Shown: piece by piece, positions 48,021 to 57,939 of the stretch
Layout of the letters: every line of letters starts with the position of its first letter
Numbering within the stretch: the first letter of the stretch is position 1
From: Deinococcus aquatilis DSM 23025
GTDB taxonomy: Bacteria > Deinococcota > Deinococci > Deinococcales > Deinococcaceae
NCBI RefSeq assembly: GCF_000378445.1
Contig: NZ_KB899700.1
Location: 1 to 64,000 of the forward strand
Reading direction: 5' to 3'
Length of the DNA: 64,000 bases
Notes under the pieces: model-generated
The model's input: the letters and a program-made list of their open reading frames with translations, nothing else
Database searches by the model: none
Told to the model about the DNA's origin: nothing
Made by a program: the position numbers and the translations under genes

Positions 48021-49505
48021 ATGCGCCCTTCTCTGCTGATTGCTCTGACTGCTGCCACCTTTGCCGCCGCCCAGGAGAGTCCCCTGAGTCCCTCAGATCA
48101 GGCGCTGACCCGTCTACTGCAGGCCGAGCAGCCACAGGCCGACTGGTTCGCCCCCGAATTTCTGGCGCAGGTGCCTTTTGAAACCATTGCCGCACAACTG
48201 GCCGGGATTCGGAAGGCGTACGGCGCGTTTGTACGGCTGGACACCACTCAGGGGCAACCGTTGACCGTGTTCGAGCGGGGCACACTCCTGGTTACCACCG
48301 CGCCTGTAGATGCGCAGGGCCGCCTGACCAGTTTCGGCGCGGTGCCCGGCCCAGCTTCAGCCGCCGCCCAGCCAACTGCCCCCTCTCAGGCCAGTTCCCT
48401 CCTCACCCATATCTTTAAACCGGATCAGGTAGATGCCGCCCTGTTCGCTCCAGACTTTCTGGCTGCGGTGCCTGCCGCGACCTTGCAAGAAACAGTGGAC
48501 AGTGTGCGTGCCCAGCTGGGAGCCTACGTCCGGGTGGATGTCTCCAAGCCTGTCCCACAGGTCATTTTTGAACGCGGCGCAATCAATGTCACGACCTTTA
48601 CGCTCAACAATCAGGGAAAGATTTCAGGCCTGGTCATCGCCCCAGTCACGCCCGAAGTCTCGTTCGGATCGTTGACCGAGGCTCAGGCGGCCTTTGCCGG
48701 GTTGCCGGGCCGGGTCAACCTGCTGGTGCGGGAGGTGGGTAGCAGTCAGCCGCTCGCCGCCCTGAATCCAGGCCGTCTGCTGGCGGTGGGTTCCACCTTC
48801 AAGCTGGCGATTCTAGGCGAGTTGCAGGCCCAGATCAATGCAGGACAGCGGGCCTGGACAGACGAGGTGACGCTGGAGGAAACCGACAAAAGCCTGCCCA
48901 GCGGCACACTTCAGAATGAGCCAGCAGGCAACCGCTATACCCTGCGCGATCTGGCCGCCCGCATGATCAGCGTGAGCGACAACACCGCGACCGACCTGCT
49001 GTTGCGGACGGTGGGCCGCGCAGGAGTCGAGGCGCGGCTGGGGCAGACTGCCATCCCCAACACCCGCGAACTGTTCGCCCTGAAAAATCCAGCCAATCTG
49101 GAGTTGCTACGGGCTTACCGCTCAGCGGGCCTGAACCGGGCAGAGCGGCGCTCCGTCTTGGCCCAGGCCGCCACCGCGCCGCTTCCGAGTGTCAGCGTGT
49201 TCGCAGGCGGCCCAGTGGCACAGGATGTGGAATGGTTCGCCAGCACCGAGCGCCTGTGTGACTTGATGGCTGACGTTGCCCCCTTGCCCGAGACACAACT
49301 GAATCTAGGTCTGGCCGCACCCAGCGACTTTGAACGCGTGAGCTACAAGGGCGGCAGCGAAGTTGGCGTGCTGAATCTGACCACACAGGTGACGACCAAA
49401 ATGGGCCGTGTTCTGTGTATTAGCGCCACCTGGAACGATGTCCGCGCCCTGAATGAGGGGCAGTTCTTCGCTCTCTATGGAGCCCTGCTCAAGCTGCTGC
49501 GATAG
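48021..49505 (+). CDS. Serine hydrolase of the beta-lactamase/PBP fold with duplicated N-terminal domain
   Basis: 494 residues with a signal peptide (LIALTAATFAAAQ). Residues 25-115 and 125-215 are two copies of one domain (FAPEFLAQVPFETIAAQL and FAPDFLAAVPAATLQETV; YGAFVRLD and LGAYVRVD; VFERGTLLVTT and IFERGAINVTT). The C-terminal domain has the class A beta-lactamase set: GSTFK (SxxK), SVSDN, and YKGGSE (KTG-like), so catalytic residues are present. True resistance is not implied; the substrate may be a cell-wall peptide. TACGGT lies 5 bases before the ATG, a leaderless form. Confidence 0.78.
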   Translation: MRPSLLIALTAATFAAAQESPLSPSDQALTRLLQAEQPQADWFAPEFLAQVPFETIAAQLAGIRKAYGAFVRLDTTQGQPLTVFERGTLLVTTAPVDAQGRLTSFGAVPGPASAAAQPTAPSQASSLLTHIFKPDQVDAALFAPDFLAAVPAATLQETVDSVRAQLGAYVRVDVSKPVPQVIFERGAINVTTFTLNNQGKISGLVIAPVTPEVSFGSLTEAQAAFAGLPGRVNLLVREVGSSQPLAALNPGRLLAVGSTFKLAILGELQAQINAGQRAWTDEVTLEETDKSLPSGTLQNEPAGNRYTLRDLAARMISVSDNTATDLLLRTVGRAGVEARLGQTAIPNTRELFALKNPANLELLRAYRSAGLNRAERRSVLAQAATAPLPSVSVFAGGPVAQDVEWFASTERLCDLMADVAPLPETQLNLGLAAPSDFERVSYKGGSEVGVLNLTTQVTTKMGRVLCISATWNDVRALNEGQFFALYGALLKLLR

Positions 49506-49527
49506 GAGCAGAGTCGGGAAGCAGACC

Positions 49528-49559
49528 AAAAAGAAGGGAACCCGCAAAGGCTCCCTTCT
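49528..49559. terminator. Bidirectional terminator between serine hydrolase and cspA
   Basis: An 8-bp stem AGAAGGGA / TCCCTTCT (49532-49539 with 49552-49559) with a G/C pair extending inward. Read on the minus strand it is followed by CTTTTTGG, a good T-run for ending cspA transcription; the plus direction lacks such a tract. Confidence 0.65.
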
Positions 49560-49581
49560 CTAGATTGAAGATTGGGTTGGA

Positions 49582-49842
49582 TTACCAGCGGTCGTCGCGG
49601 CGAGGGCGGTCGCTGAACGCAGGTGCAGGAGCAGCCTTCGTGACAACGATGTTCTTGGCCTGGGGGCCTTTGCCGCGCTGGCCTTCTTCCACTTCAAATT
49701 CCACTTCATCGCCTTCGTTCAGCTTCTTGAAGCCGCTGCTCTGGATGGCGCTGAAGTGCGCGAACACGTCGGGGCTGCCGGGTGTTTCGATGAAGCCAAA
49801 GCCTTTCTCTGCGTTAAACCATTTCACTTTACCTACGGCCAT
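49582..49842 (-). CDS. cspA: Cold-shock protein
   Basis: 86 residues. It has RNP-1 KGFGFIE and RNP-2 VFAHFSAI nucleic-acid-binding motifs, in the usual order of CspA, and the start [21 protein letters not shown] basic tail ([11 protein letters not shown]) extends beyond the usual 68 residues. It binds single-stranded RNA and acts as a chaperone. A long 5-prime leader lies upstream, with GAGGAG in front of the ATG. Confidence 0.95.
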   Translation of the reverse strand: MAVGKVKWFNAEKGFGFIETPGSPDVFAHFSAIQSSGFKKLNEGDEVEFEVEEGQRGKGPQAKNIVVTKAAPAPAFSDRPRRDDRW

Positions 49843-49965
49843 GTTCTACTCCTCGAATCCCAAAATACGAAAAGGCGTCAGGTAGATTACCTGGAGCGCC
49901 CCTTGTTCACTGCGTACTGAGGAAAACTCTTTGAGAATTATACCTCTTTGAGGTGGATATGTACA
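49843..49965 (-). promoter_or_regulatory. cspA promoter and leader
   Basis: On the minus strand TATAAT lies at 49937-49942 and TGTACA 17 bases upstream (49960-49965). The transcript would carry a leader of about 85 nucleotides before the ATG, with GAGGAGTAGAAC as the ribosome site. Long leaders of this kind are usual for cold-shock genes, where they tune translation and stability. Confidence 0.6.
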
Positions 49966-49969
49966 GTGG

Positions 49970-50700
49970 TAGCCTGAGAGGCAAAGTTCCCGATGATTTG
50001 AACTTGCTGGCGCATGAACCAATACTGGGTGCAGCGATGCGGAACCCTTCACCCGCTGCCCTGACTACATGGCCACTCACGAAGGACCACGGTCTTTCTG
50101 ACGCAGGTGGGGCTACCCAATCACGCTACCGATGGTAACAACCTCGTCCTCCGTTTCTATATGGCCAAGGAGTTCCGATTCATACAGGTCGGAGACATCC
50201 GAGGGCTATGCGTCGGCAAAACTGATGTTGGTGCGACTGTGTGAATTGATTCGCGCACCTGTCATGCCCTGGCGGGGGACGCCACAGGCATCATCATCGT
50301 GATCACCTCTCTTGAGGCATTGTTGTGGTGCATGGTGATGTACCACAGGAGATTCGTGCCGTTTCCGCTGAGTGCTGAAGACGGATGATGACGACCTGCC
50401 GGGCACGCCAACCGATTGCGGGCACGTCTAAACACGATTGATCCGTTGGCCCTTGGCACGTCAACCTAGAGGAGGACGTCAGCACGTGGGGATACATGTT
50501 GGAGGAAGTCGAGTTTGGTGTGGTCTGACTTCACGCTTCGTCGAAGCGATCCTGCCGGAATACGATGTCCATTCTTCTCAATCTAGGTATTCTGCCCGGC
50601 TCCCAACAGTTTCAAGAGAAGTCAGGAAGCTCCCCGGCTGTGGAACATCTATTTTCCAAACCTGAGTGGAGTGGTTGCTCATGTAGTGCCCGTAAGGTGA
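49970..50700. other. About 700 bases with no supported gene
   Basis: Several short frames of 60 to 85 codons exist on both strands, without start signals or family features. Base composition falls to near 55 percent GC, in contrast to the upstream genes. It resembles decayed DNA at the boundary of the accessory region. Confidence 0.4.
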
Positions 50701-50704
50701 GACT

Positions 50705-52138
50705 ATGGCTTTTCGGAAGTCGACCCAAGCAAAATGGATGATTTTACCACTCTCCATTGCTTTAATTATTGTTTTTCCCCGCTCTATGCCTCGAGAGACA
50801 GAACATGCTGCAGATGAGTCAAAGTCATCCAATTTTCGGAATGTTCAGTCATCACCGGCATCAATGGAGTCCGCACTTGAGAGCACACTTGACGGCACCC
50901 AGGCCAATCTAGCTCTTGGCGGCATGACTCCCGGGCTCACCACTGATGGACAAGCAAATTTAATTGGTCGAGGAATTTATGCTCCAGTGACTTTTCTGCC
51001 TGATGTTCTACCGAGCACAGATTTATTGACCATTTCTCCTCCAGACGATGGAAATGTAAGAGAAATGACTCAAGTTTCTAATCTAGTGCTCGTTGCAAAT
51101 GGTGGACGACATGCGCTGCATTTAAACCTCACTGGTGAGGGGCGGCGCATGAGCCGCTTTGAGATGACCAGAGTACTCTTACGCAGTTCATCTGCGGCGG
51201 CTTTAAAAATAACTAATGAGTTAGATGAGCGAGATGCATTTTTCACAAGTGTATTTACAAATAGCACCATAGACGGTGGAGTCGAGGTGTTTGGCGGTGG
51301 AGATTCCATAACATTTGAAGACATTACTTTTACTGGAAAGGGGAGAATTGTCTTTCAACTGAACACAATAGAAAGGAGCGGAGCTGATGCCAGTCAGTTG
51401 CTAATCTCTGGTTGCAACTTTACTAATGCAGGTGGCCTCTACATCATGACTGGCACACGGGTTCGAATTGTCAACAACAACATGGAACTTGGGTCTAAAG
51501 GACAGGGAGTCGGGAATGCTCTTGTTTACTTGCAAGGAGGAGAAACTGGCGAGGAAATAGAGGGAGCCACCGTTGCTGGAAACTACTTAGCACCCATAAC
51601 TCCGAGCATAAGTGCTCTCCGGCTCGGAGCTACTAATGGTACACAAATATATAACAATACAATCAGCGCTCCATACAAAACCCCAGGGCTTCGTATCGAT
51701 GGAAATGCCAAAAATACTATAATAGGACCCAATATCTGGGAAACTACGCCAGGGTTTGAAGTAGATGACCAAGGCATGGGAACCATGGGGATATACAAGA
51801 CCCTATACTTGGAGCCCTCAAGACAAGTTACGGCTGGGAGACCCCCCGTTCGTTTTATAAAAAAACCGAACGGTCTGCACGGTACAGTGACCCTCAGTGG
51901 CAGTCTCAATGGCGGTACTACCCAAAAGGACGCAACCTTAGGTGTCCTCCCCGTGGGATTCAGGCCGTCCGTAACCGACACATTCACTGTCCAAGCGCGC
52001 ACCGTTGAAGGCCTCTCACAGGTGCAAATCATTATTGAGGCAGATACCGGGCGAATCAGTCTTGCGGAAGAACTTTCTGTTCCTCTACTGGAGCTGAGCT
52101 TCAATGGCGTGAGTTTTGAAGCATCCAATGTTATTTGA
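50705..52138 (+). CDS. Tailspike-like parallel beta-helix protein
   Basis: 477 residues. N-terminal hydrophobic stretch (MILPLSIALIIVFP) as signal anchor. Residues 150-370 hold beta-helix turns (SVFTNSTIDGGVEVFGGGDSITFEDITF, LLISGCNFTNAGGLYIM, VRIVNNNME). The C-terminus (GTVTLSGSLNGGT, LPVGFRP, VQIIIEADTGRISL, LELSFNGVSFEAS) has the look of the small beta-sandwich ending of phage tail fibres and tailspikes. Together they suggest a polysaccharide-binding or depolymerising enzyme captured from a phage, or a surface protein of this fold. The gene is AT-rich relative to its surroundings. No neighbour is a phage gene. Confidence 0.5.
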   Translation: MAFRKSTQAKWMILPLSIALIIVFPRSMPRETEHAADESKSSNFRNVQSSPASMESALESTLDGTQANLALGGMTPGLTTDGQANLIGRGIYAPVTFLPDVLPSTDLLTISPPDDGNVREMTQVSNLVLVANGGRHALHLNLTGEGRRMSRFEMTRVLLRSSSAAALKITNELDERDAFFTSVFTNSTIDGGVEVFGGGDSITFEDITFTGKGRIVFQLNTIERSGADASQLLISGCNFTNAGGLYIMTGTRVRIVNNNMELGSKGQGVGNALVYLQGGETGEEIEGATVAGNYLAPITPSISALRLGATNGTQIYNNTISAPYKTPGLRIDGNAKNTIIGPNIWETTPGFEVDDQGMGTMGIYKTLYLEPSRQVTAGRPPVRFIKKPNGLHGTVTLSGSLNGGTTQKDATLGVLPVGFRPSVTDTFTVQARTVEGLSQVQIIIEADTGRISLAEELSVPLLELSFNGVSFEASNVI

Positions 52139-52465
52139 ACTTCGTCGTCCTGACTGTCGTGTTTCGCTACCAGATATCTTGTGTGCCAGCCAAGTCAGGC
52201 GCTGACAACCACCCTAGGAAGCTGCTGGAAGTGAAGTTGTCACCTACTGAGTTTGCCCGCTGCCCATTGTGTAGATAAACGACAGTTCACCCTCTGCCCT
52301 GCCTGCATTTCAGGACATTTCTTCTATGAAACCTTCGACTACCCCTTCTGCTTTTCTTCCTTCAAAATCGAGGCCTGTAATTTTTCTAGAAAGATTGGTC
52401 AGAGTGAGGATACCTGGCTTTGGCGGACCTAAAGAAACGCCTTGAGAATTGACCCAAGGTGAGGC
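52139..52465. other. Short non-coding stretch before the IS3 remnant
   Basis: No gene or hairpin stands out in these 327 bases. It probably includes the left end of the old IS3 element, which I cannot locate exactly. Confidence 0.35.
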
Positions 52466-52640
52466 ATGTTCGAACGCAAGCAGTACACCGAAGAATTTGA
52501 AGCCGTCCGGCTCGTGAATGAGCCTGATCTGACCTGTGTGTAGGTGACCAAGAACTTGAGGGGCAGGACCTCAGCACTGCGTCATTGCTCAGTACCCGAA
52601 CCTGGTATGTCAAGTCGGCAGAGAAAAGACCCAAAAAGAT
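52466..52640 (+). pseudogene. IS3-family orfA fragment, left part
   Basis: From ATG 52466 the frame reads MFERKQYTEEFEAVRLVNE, the helix-turn-helix start of an IS3 OrfA, then hits a stop (TAG near 52541) and resumes as VTKNLRGRTSALRH. Damage is clear. The rest of OrfA is found after two other insertion sequences, from about 54895. Confidence 0.62.
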
Positions 52641-52641
52641 C

Positions 52642-53594
52642 CTATGAAGGGGCGGGGATGGGGCCGCCCAGGTGACGGGCCTGCGAGGTTCGGTACAGCT
52701 CGCGGGCCAGGTAGGTCTTGAGTGCTCGAAGTGCCGCTCGTTTCGTTTTTCCCTCCTGTTCTTTCTTGGTCACGAATGTTTTGGTGCGTTCACGTTCATC
52801 ACAGCGCAGGCGCGTCAAGGCCATCAGATGGAGCACCCGATTGAGCTGTCGGTGGCCACCGACACTCACGCACCAACGCGTGTTCTTCCCACTCCCCCGT
52901 TCAACTGGGGCAGCGCCGCAATCACTGGCGAAATGATTGACAGTCTCAAACCGCTTGATGTCACCGACTTCGGCGAGCACCGTGCCGGCCAGCAGGACGC
53001 CAATCCCCTGCAACGTCAACAGGGTGGGAGCCACCTGAGCGACCAGGGTCGCCATGGCGTGTTCCAGCTCTTTCAATGCTGCTTCGAGAGAAGTCAACAC
53101 CGCCTGCAGGACGGTGCTCAGCGAGACAGCCGTGGTCTCTGGAAGTACTTCGAGCATCATCTGGTTCGCTTTGCGCTGCTGAGCCAGCTTGTCCCGCGTG
53201 CGGGACAATTCCTGCAAACGGGTACGCTGCTCGCTGAGCTGGTCGGGCGGGAGTTGCGGGTTGGCCAGCACAGCACCCGGGCGACGTTCTCGGCATCGAC
53301 CAGGTCGTTCTTTTTCTTGCCCCGCCGTGCACGGTACTGACTGGTCAGGCTGGGGTGGATGTGATACACCGACTGATCATTGGCAAAGAGCAGGGCCAGC
53401 AGGAGAGCCACATACCGGTTGCCTGCACCTTCAATGGCCCAGCAGTGCTCTTCAAAACGAGCAGACCAAGCCCACAACTGATTCAGGCCGTCGGCGTCGT
53501 TCTTGACGCTGAGGCTGTCCAGTACCACTCCACGCGAATCGAGAGCAACGGCGGTATGGGTCGTGGGGTGGGGATCAAGTCCAAGAATGATCAT
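52642..53594 (-). pseudogene. IS110-family transposase, frameshifted
   Basis: The upstream frame (53594-53157) has the DEDD domain: IILGLDPHPTTHTAVALD, WAIEGAGNRYVALLLAL, RRGKKKNDLVDAENVARVL. The downstream frame (53271-52642) gives the coiled-coil and the C-terminal transposase domain (LLTLQGIGVLLAGTVLAEVGDI, CGAAPVERGSGKNTRW, HLMALTRLRCDERERTKTF). The join at about 53270, where VL-CWPT becomes VLANPQLPPDQL, needs a 1-base shift. The catalytic Ser block is present. Without this indel it would encode about 317 residues; normal IS110 proteins are 330 to 400, so this is close to full-length but inactive as read. Confidence 0.72.
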
Positions 53595-53787
53595 GGCGTC
53601 CTCCAGAAGATGTTCGGCGTTTCACCCCCACCCGCGCAGGTCTGTTCTGGATCGGGCCCGGAGGCAGCCTGGTCTCAAGCGAAGAGCAGCGGTGTGGTGC
53701 CGTTGAGACAGAGAACGCGCAATTCGGGTACAGGCGACAAGCGCAGACATTTTGAGGGCGACGCTCTCTCCTCACCTTATTGTTGAC

Positions 53788-54875
53788 ATACAGACATTTT
53801 CTGAGGGGTTGAAATCTCTCGTCTGATCCGTCAGAACAAAGCGCGTCTCCTGCCACGCTGACCCAACTGTCTCACTGCTTTTGTGCCCACTTTCCGGAGT
53901 ACCGCAAGAACCAAGAGGAACTGCTTTCTCTCGTTGTCTTGGCGCTGCTTCAGGCCAAGGACGTCCGGCATGCGGAGCTGGCTGAGCGGTTCTTCAACCA
54001 TCATCCCCTGTGCCCGGCTGATGTCGCAGTGGTTGTGCTGAAGCTGCTTCCGGAGGCCTGGAAGCGAGAATTCATCCTTGACCGTACCCACTGGAAGCTG
54101 GGACAGTCAGACGTGAACGCGCTGATGCTGGCCGTCTTGTGGCGTGGTGTCGCCATTCCACTGCTCTTCGAGCTGCTGCCTCACGGGGGCAGCAGCAGCA
54201 CCGAAATCCGGCTGACCCTGATGAACGACGTGCTTTGCCTCCTGTCCTGCCAAGAGATTGCGGTGCTCTATGCCGACCGGGAATTCATTGGCCAAGACTG
54301 GATCAGTGAGCTGTCTCGTACGGGGATTCCCCTCTATGTCCGCCTCCGACAAGACACGTTCATTGACGGCTCTCCTGCACGAGACTGGCTGCAGTCTCTG
54401 CAGCCAGGGATGAAAGGTATCCTCGTGGATCAGGCTGAGGTTTACGGTCAACCGATGAATGTCGTCCTCACCTACACCCGAGATGGGGAGGTGCTGGTCA
54501 TTGCCAGCACCTCCGGTTCTGCCAGCCGCATCCTGTCCGGGTATCGCCAGAGGTTCCGCATTGAGTGTCTGTTTCGGGCTTTGAAAAGCAAGGGATTCAA
54601 GCTGGAAAGCACCCACATGACGCTCCACGTGATCGTGGAGCGCCTGCTCTGTCTGCTGACCCTGGCGTACGTCTGGTGCGTGCTGGTGGGTCTTCTCCAA
54701 ACGTGCACCGTGAAAGTACATGGTCGGCGAGCCTGGAGCGTGGTGACGCTGGGCCTCCGAACCCTCGTGCGGACATTCGCCCGCATCCACGAGCGTGGGG
54801 AGGCGGAAGCACTTCAACTCATTGGGCTTCTGAAATCCAGCCAGACGCTCAATTCAGAAAGTGTCGGGTACTGAG
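53788..54875 (+). mobile_element. IS4-family element, copy 1, damaged left end
   Basis: The right end is AAAGTGTCGGGTACTGAG at 54858-54875, identical to the right end of copy 2 (62919-62936). The left end is degraded: the expected CTCAGTACCCGACACTTT is changed to TACAGACATTTTCTGA before GGGGTTGAAATC. The transposase frame (53939-54874, open further upstream) has LDRTHWKLGQSDVN, VLYADREFIGQDW and YRQRFRIECLFRALKSKG (the Y-x2-R-x3-E-x6-K IS4 signature). It has an internal deletion of about 46 bases between ELAER and FFNHHP relative to copy 2. The damaged end and the deletion make it a pseudogene. Confidence 0.78.
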
Positions 54876-54894
54876 GCGTCATTGCGCTCGCAAG

Positions 54895-55260
54895 CCAGAT
54901 GGCAGTAGTCTTTCCTGGTCATGGGAAAGCGGGGCAAACCCCAGAGCAAGTGGAGATTAAACAGCTCCAACGCACATTAGATATTGCCCGTCAGGAACGG
55001 TATGTCCTGAGGAGAGCTGGGGCCTTTTTTGCGAAGGAAAGTTGATGCGCTTCCGTTTCATCCAAGTGCCCCCAGAGGAGTTCCAAATGGACGCCTTGGT
55101 GCCGCGTGTTGAATGTCACAACGCGTGAAAACTTCCCCTGGTAAGAAAGGTCCACCAGGACGCGCGAACGCCGTGACACTGTGCTCACGGCTGAGACTGA
55201 GCAGACTCATATCGTCAAAGAAGTGAGCTACCCCACAGCTGATGTGTCGCCATACACCAT
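54895..55260 (+). pseudogene. IS3-family remnant: orfA end and orfB start
   Basis: Sequence from about 54918 reads FPGHGKAGQTPEQVE, then IKQLQRTLDIARQERYVLRRAG and AFFAKES with a stop at 55043-55045, a good IS3 OrfA C-terminus. Right after it an OrfB-like start appears (RFRFIQVPPEEFQMDA, then CRVLNVTTRENF in a neighbouring frame), broken by frameshifts. It matches the left fragment at 52466-52640, so the IS110 and IS4 copies (52642-54875) split one IS3 copy. Confidence 0.68.
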
Positions 55261-55262
55261 AA

Positions 55263-55292
55263 AGAGGAGCTCCCCTGATCGGGAGCTCCTCT
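55263..55292 (-). terminator. Terminator of the DUF11 lipoprotein gene
   Basis: A 12-bp perfect stem (AGAGGAGCTCCC / GGGAGCTCCTCT) with a 6-base loop lies 27 bases beyond the stop of the minus-strand gene, followed on that strand by TTTATGG. It could also stop the IS3 remnant in the other direction. Confidence 0.75.
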
Positions 55293-55318
55293 ATAGATGT
55301 GATACAGGTTGAAAAGGT

Positions 55319-57853
55319 TTAAGGAATAACAGTCGTAGATTCAGCTTTGAAGTTTTGCAGAGCCACACCCGTGAACTGAGCGTTGTTGGTCCAGTACAGC
55401 GTCTGCTGATATTGACGCGCTACCGTTCCTGCGGGTGCAAATACGTGGGTCCTCACGTAGACAACTCCACCAGGCTGGATGACGAAATCATCCCTAAAGT
55501 CAACCGATTGACGGCCGACGCCAGCGGCGGCACTCAACGTGAAGTCCGTTCCATTAACAAGCAGACTGGCGGTCGGGCTCTGGAAATCGCTTGTGACTGC
55601 ACCGGTTTGGGGATCACGAGTCGGGGTCGGATCGTAGTAGAGAGCAGTGCTGTCAAAGCCAAAGACACCAGGCGTGACCTGATTGAAGGGGTCAGTGGTA
55701 CCGAAATTGTACGTAATTGCGTTGTTGCGCGCTCCCTCATTGGAAGACAGCTCTACAATCAGGGCGCTGGAGAGTACGGTGCCGGTAGTGTCACCCTGAC
55801 GGATGGGATCAATCTGATCGGTAAGTTGAGTTTGCTCGGAAACGAAGTTAACCACATTGACGCAGTCGATGTCCTGACCCGTGCCAGCGTTGCTGCTGGT
55901 GAAACTACCGGTGTCGCAGTACTCGCCGGCACGCGCGCCAGCAGGTACGCTGCTCACCAAGTTCAGAGTGAGGGTTTGGCCAGAAGCAATCGTGAGGCTC
56001 GGCGCAGTTGCAAAGTTTCCATCACTGGTCAACATTCCGGTCTGGTTGACGACCCCACCGGTCCGAAGAGTGTAAGTGCCACTACCAAAGTTCACACCAG
56101 ATGTAGTACCGCCAGCCATCCGGGAGAGCAAGTCACGGGCAACCACTTGGGTGGCTGGACCGGTTCCGCTGTTCGCAATCGTGATGGTGCTGTTAAAGCT
56201 GTCCCCAGGCAACAGCGTGTTGGTGGCACGCCCACCTGCGACAGGAGTGTTGAACTTGTCAATCGTCAGCTGTGGTGTTACCACGGTAAAGCAGACGTTT
56301 TCAGAGACATTGGTGTTGGGGTTACCGTTGCTGCTCGTGAAATCAGCAATGTCACAGTAGGTGCCCGGGGCACTGCCCGCTGCCGAGAAAGTGAAGCTCT
56401 GTGCAGCTCCAGGAGCCAGCGTAAATGGAGCGCTGCTAAAGCCGCGTGTCGGTGCATCTTGAGTGATGGCCACTCCAGCAGGTGAAGCCACAGGTGCACT
56501 GACAATGCTATACGTGCTGCCGTTCGGCGTGTTCAAGGCGTCGCGCAACACCACATTGTTGGCTACAGCGTTTCCGCCGTTGGTCACTGTGATGCGGGCA
56601 AACACAGGAGTATTTGCTCCAACCGTTTGGTTGTTGGCGATGGGGTTGCCAGCGGCGTCCACCAAGGTTTTGATGATGTTCAACTGAGGAGCAGTTACCG
56701 TCAAGCAAGCTTCCGCTTGGAGGCTACCAGCCGTAGGGTTCACGAGACCGAAGTCGCCGTTGACGAAGTTCGTGATGCTTGCGACGTCGCAGTAGACGCC
56801 GGTAGCACTGGCCTGGGCAGGCAAGACAAAGCTGCGGCTCTCGCCCGGTTGCAGGTCAAATGCAGCCGTAAAGCCATCCGTCGCGTTGGCGGTGGTGCCT
56901 GCAGGAGCAGTCGACGAGTACGTATCTGCATTGCCAGAACGGAGCACATCATTGAGCTGAATGTTGGTCGCAGCGGCCAAGCCAGTGTTGGTGACAGTGA
57001 TCGTAAAGTTGCGCGATTCATTGAGACCTGCATTGGCATTGTCAATCGTTTTCGTGATGTTGAGCGCAGCACTGGGAGCAAAGGTCTTGTTGAGCACAAA
57101 CTTGTCGACTTCTGTGCCGTTGATGTATGCAATTGCCACAACTTGCGCATTGGTCGAAACTTCGTCAGGACTCCACAAGGCAGACCACGTAAAGCCGTTG
57201 GTATCGGGAGTTCCGATGCCTGTCAGGTTGTAGAACGGCTTGGTGGGCTGGCTTGGAAAACGAGCATTGCTGCCGGTTGAGCTGTTCGTATAGGTCCATG
57301 CGCTCTTGGCACGGTCGTTGATGTATTGCGGCCCAAGTCCATCACCACCGGGACCGCCACCATCATCGGCCGCCGAAAACTGGATGGTCGTAGGTCCACG
57401 GTCTTGAATATCCCAACGCACGCCTGCACCGATGACAGGATAGACTTGTCCGTTGTCAGCCTTATAGCCGACGTATCCAGCCAAGAGATTTTGGTTCTGG
57501 ATAGGTGCCACTTCGGTACGCTCACTCGCTGTGGGAAGGCCAGGATCAGCGAAGCTGGTACCACCGACATTAGCGGTATTGATGCCACCCTGCTCATCTT
57601 CCAGCCATGCGTAGAAGACAAAGCGGGTGCCGGCATTCTGCAGCATGTCTGGTGTGATGGTAACCCGCACTCCGTCAGGAGTCAGGTAGTAGGCGCCTTG
57701 AACAACACTGGGCTTCAGTCCTGGTGTAGTGGGATTTGAAGGAGTAGTGGCAATAGGTGCGGGAGTTGGGGCTACTCCCGTGGTCGGGGTAGTGCCACAG
57801 GATGCGAGAAGGAGAAGACCGGTAATGCCAAGCAAGCCTAACTTATGATTCAT
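55319..57853 (-). CDS. DUF11-repeat lipoprotein
   Basis: 844 residues. ATG 57853 has AAGGAG before it, and the lipobox is LLLASC (Cys at residue 19). A unique N-terminal domain of about 230 residues (LTPDGVRVTITPDMLQNAGTRFVFY, VSTNAQVVAIAYINGTEVDKF) precedes three DUF11-type beta-sandwich repeats (LNITKTIDNANAGLNESRNFTITVTNTGLAAATN; LNIIKTLVDAAGNPIAN; LTIDKFNTPVAGGRAT), each with a paired Cys (VYCDVASI...ACLTV; TYCDIADF...VCFTV; EYCDTGSF...DCVNV) likely forming disulfides. A fourth, shorter domain ends the protein. This is a surface protein, often adhesion-related or S-layer-associated. It stands alone. Confidence 0.75.
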   Translation of the reverse strand: MNHKLGLLGITGLLLLASCGTTPTTGVAPTPAPIATTPSNPTTPGLKPSVVQGAYYLTPDGVRVTITPDMLQNAGTRFVFYAWLEDEQGGINTANVGGTSFADPGLPTASERTEVAPIQNQNLLAGYVGYKADNGQVYPVIGAGVRWDIQDRGPTTIQFSAADDGGGPGGDGLGPQYINDRAKSAWTYTNSSTGSNARFPSQPTKPFYNLTGIGTPDTNGFTWSALWSPDEVSTNAQVVAIAYINGTEVDKFVLNKTFAPSAALNITKTIDNANAGLNESRNFTITVTNTGLAAATNIQLNDVLRSGNADTYSSTAPAGTTANATDGFTAAFDLQPGESRSFVLPAQASATGVYCDVASITNFVNGDFGLVNPTAGSLQAEACLTVTAPQLNIIKTLVDAAGNPIANNQTVGANTPVFARITVTNGGNAVANNVVLRDALNTPNGSTYSIVSAPVASPAGVAITQDAPTRGFSSAPFTLAPGAAQSFTFSAAGSAPGTYCDIADFTSSNGNPNTNVSENVCFTVVTPQLTIDKFNTPVAGGRATNTLLPGDSFNSTITIANSGTGPATQVVARDLLSRMAGGTTSGVNFGSGTYTLRTGGVVNQTGMLTSDGNFATAPSLTIASGQTLTLNLVSSVPAGARAGEYCDTGSFTSSNAGTGQDIDCVNVVNFVSEQTQLTDQIDPIRQGDTTGTVLSSALIVELSSNEGARNNAITYNFGTTDPFNQVTPGVFGFDSTALYYDPTPTRDPQTGAVTSDFQSPTASLLVNGTDFTLSAAAGVGRQSVDFRDDFVIQPGGVVYVRTHVFAPAGTVARQYQQTLYWTNNAQFTGVALQNFKAESTTVIP

Positions 57854-57939
57854 ACTTTCTCCTTGAACACTACTTAGATACAAAGAACGCGAACAGCATT
57901 TCAGCGTCCACACATGAACTACTGGGATTCAGTAGCTCT

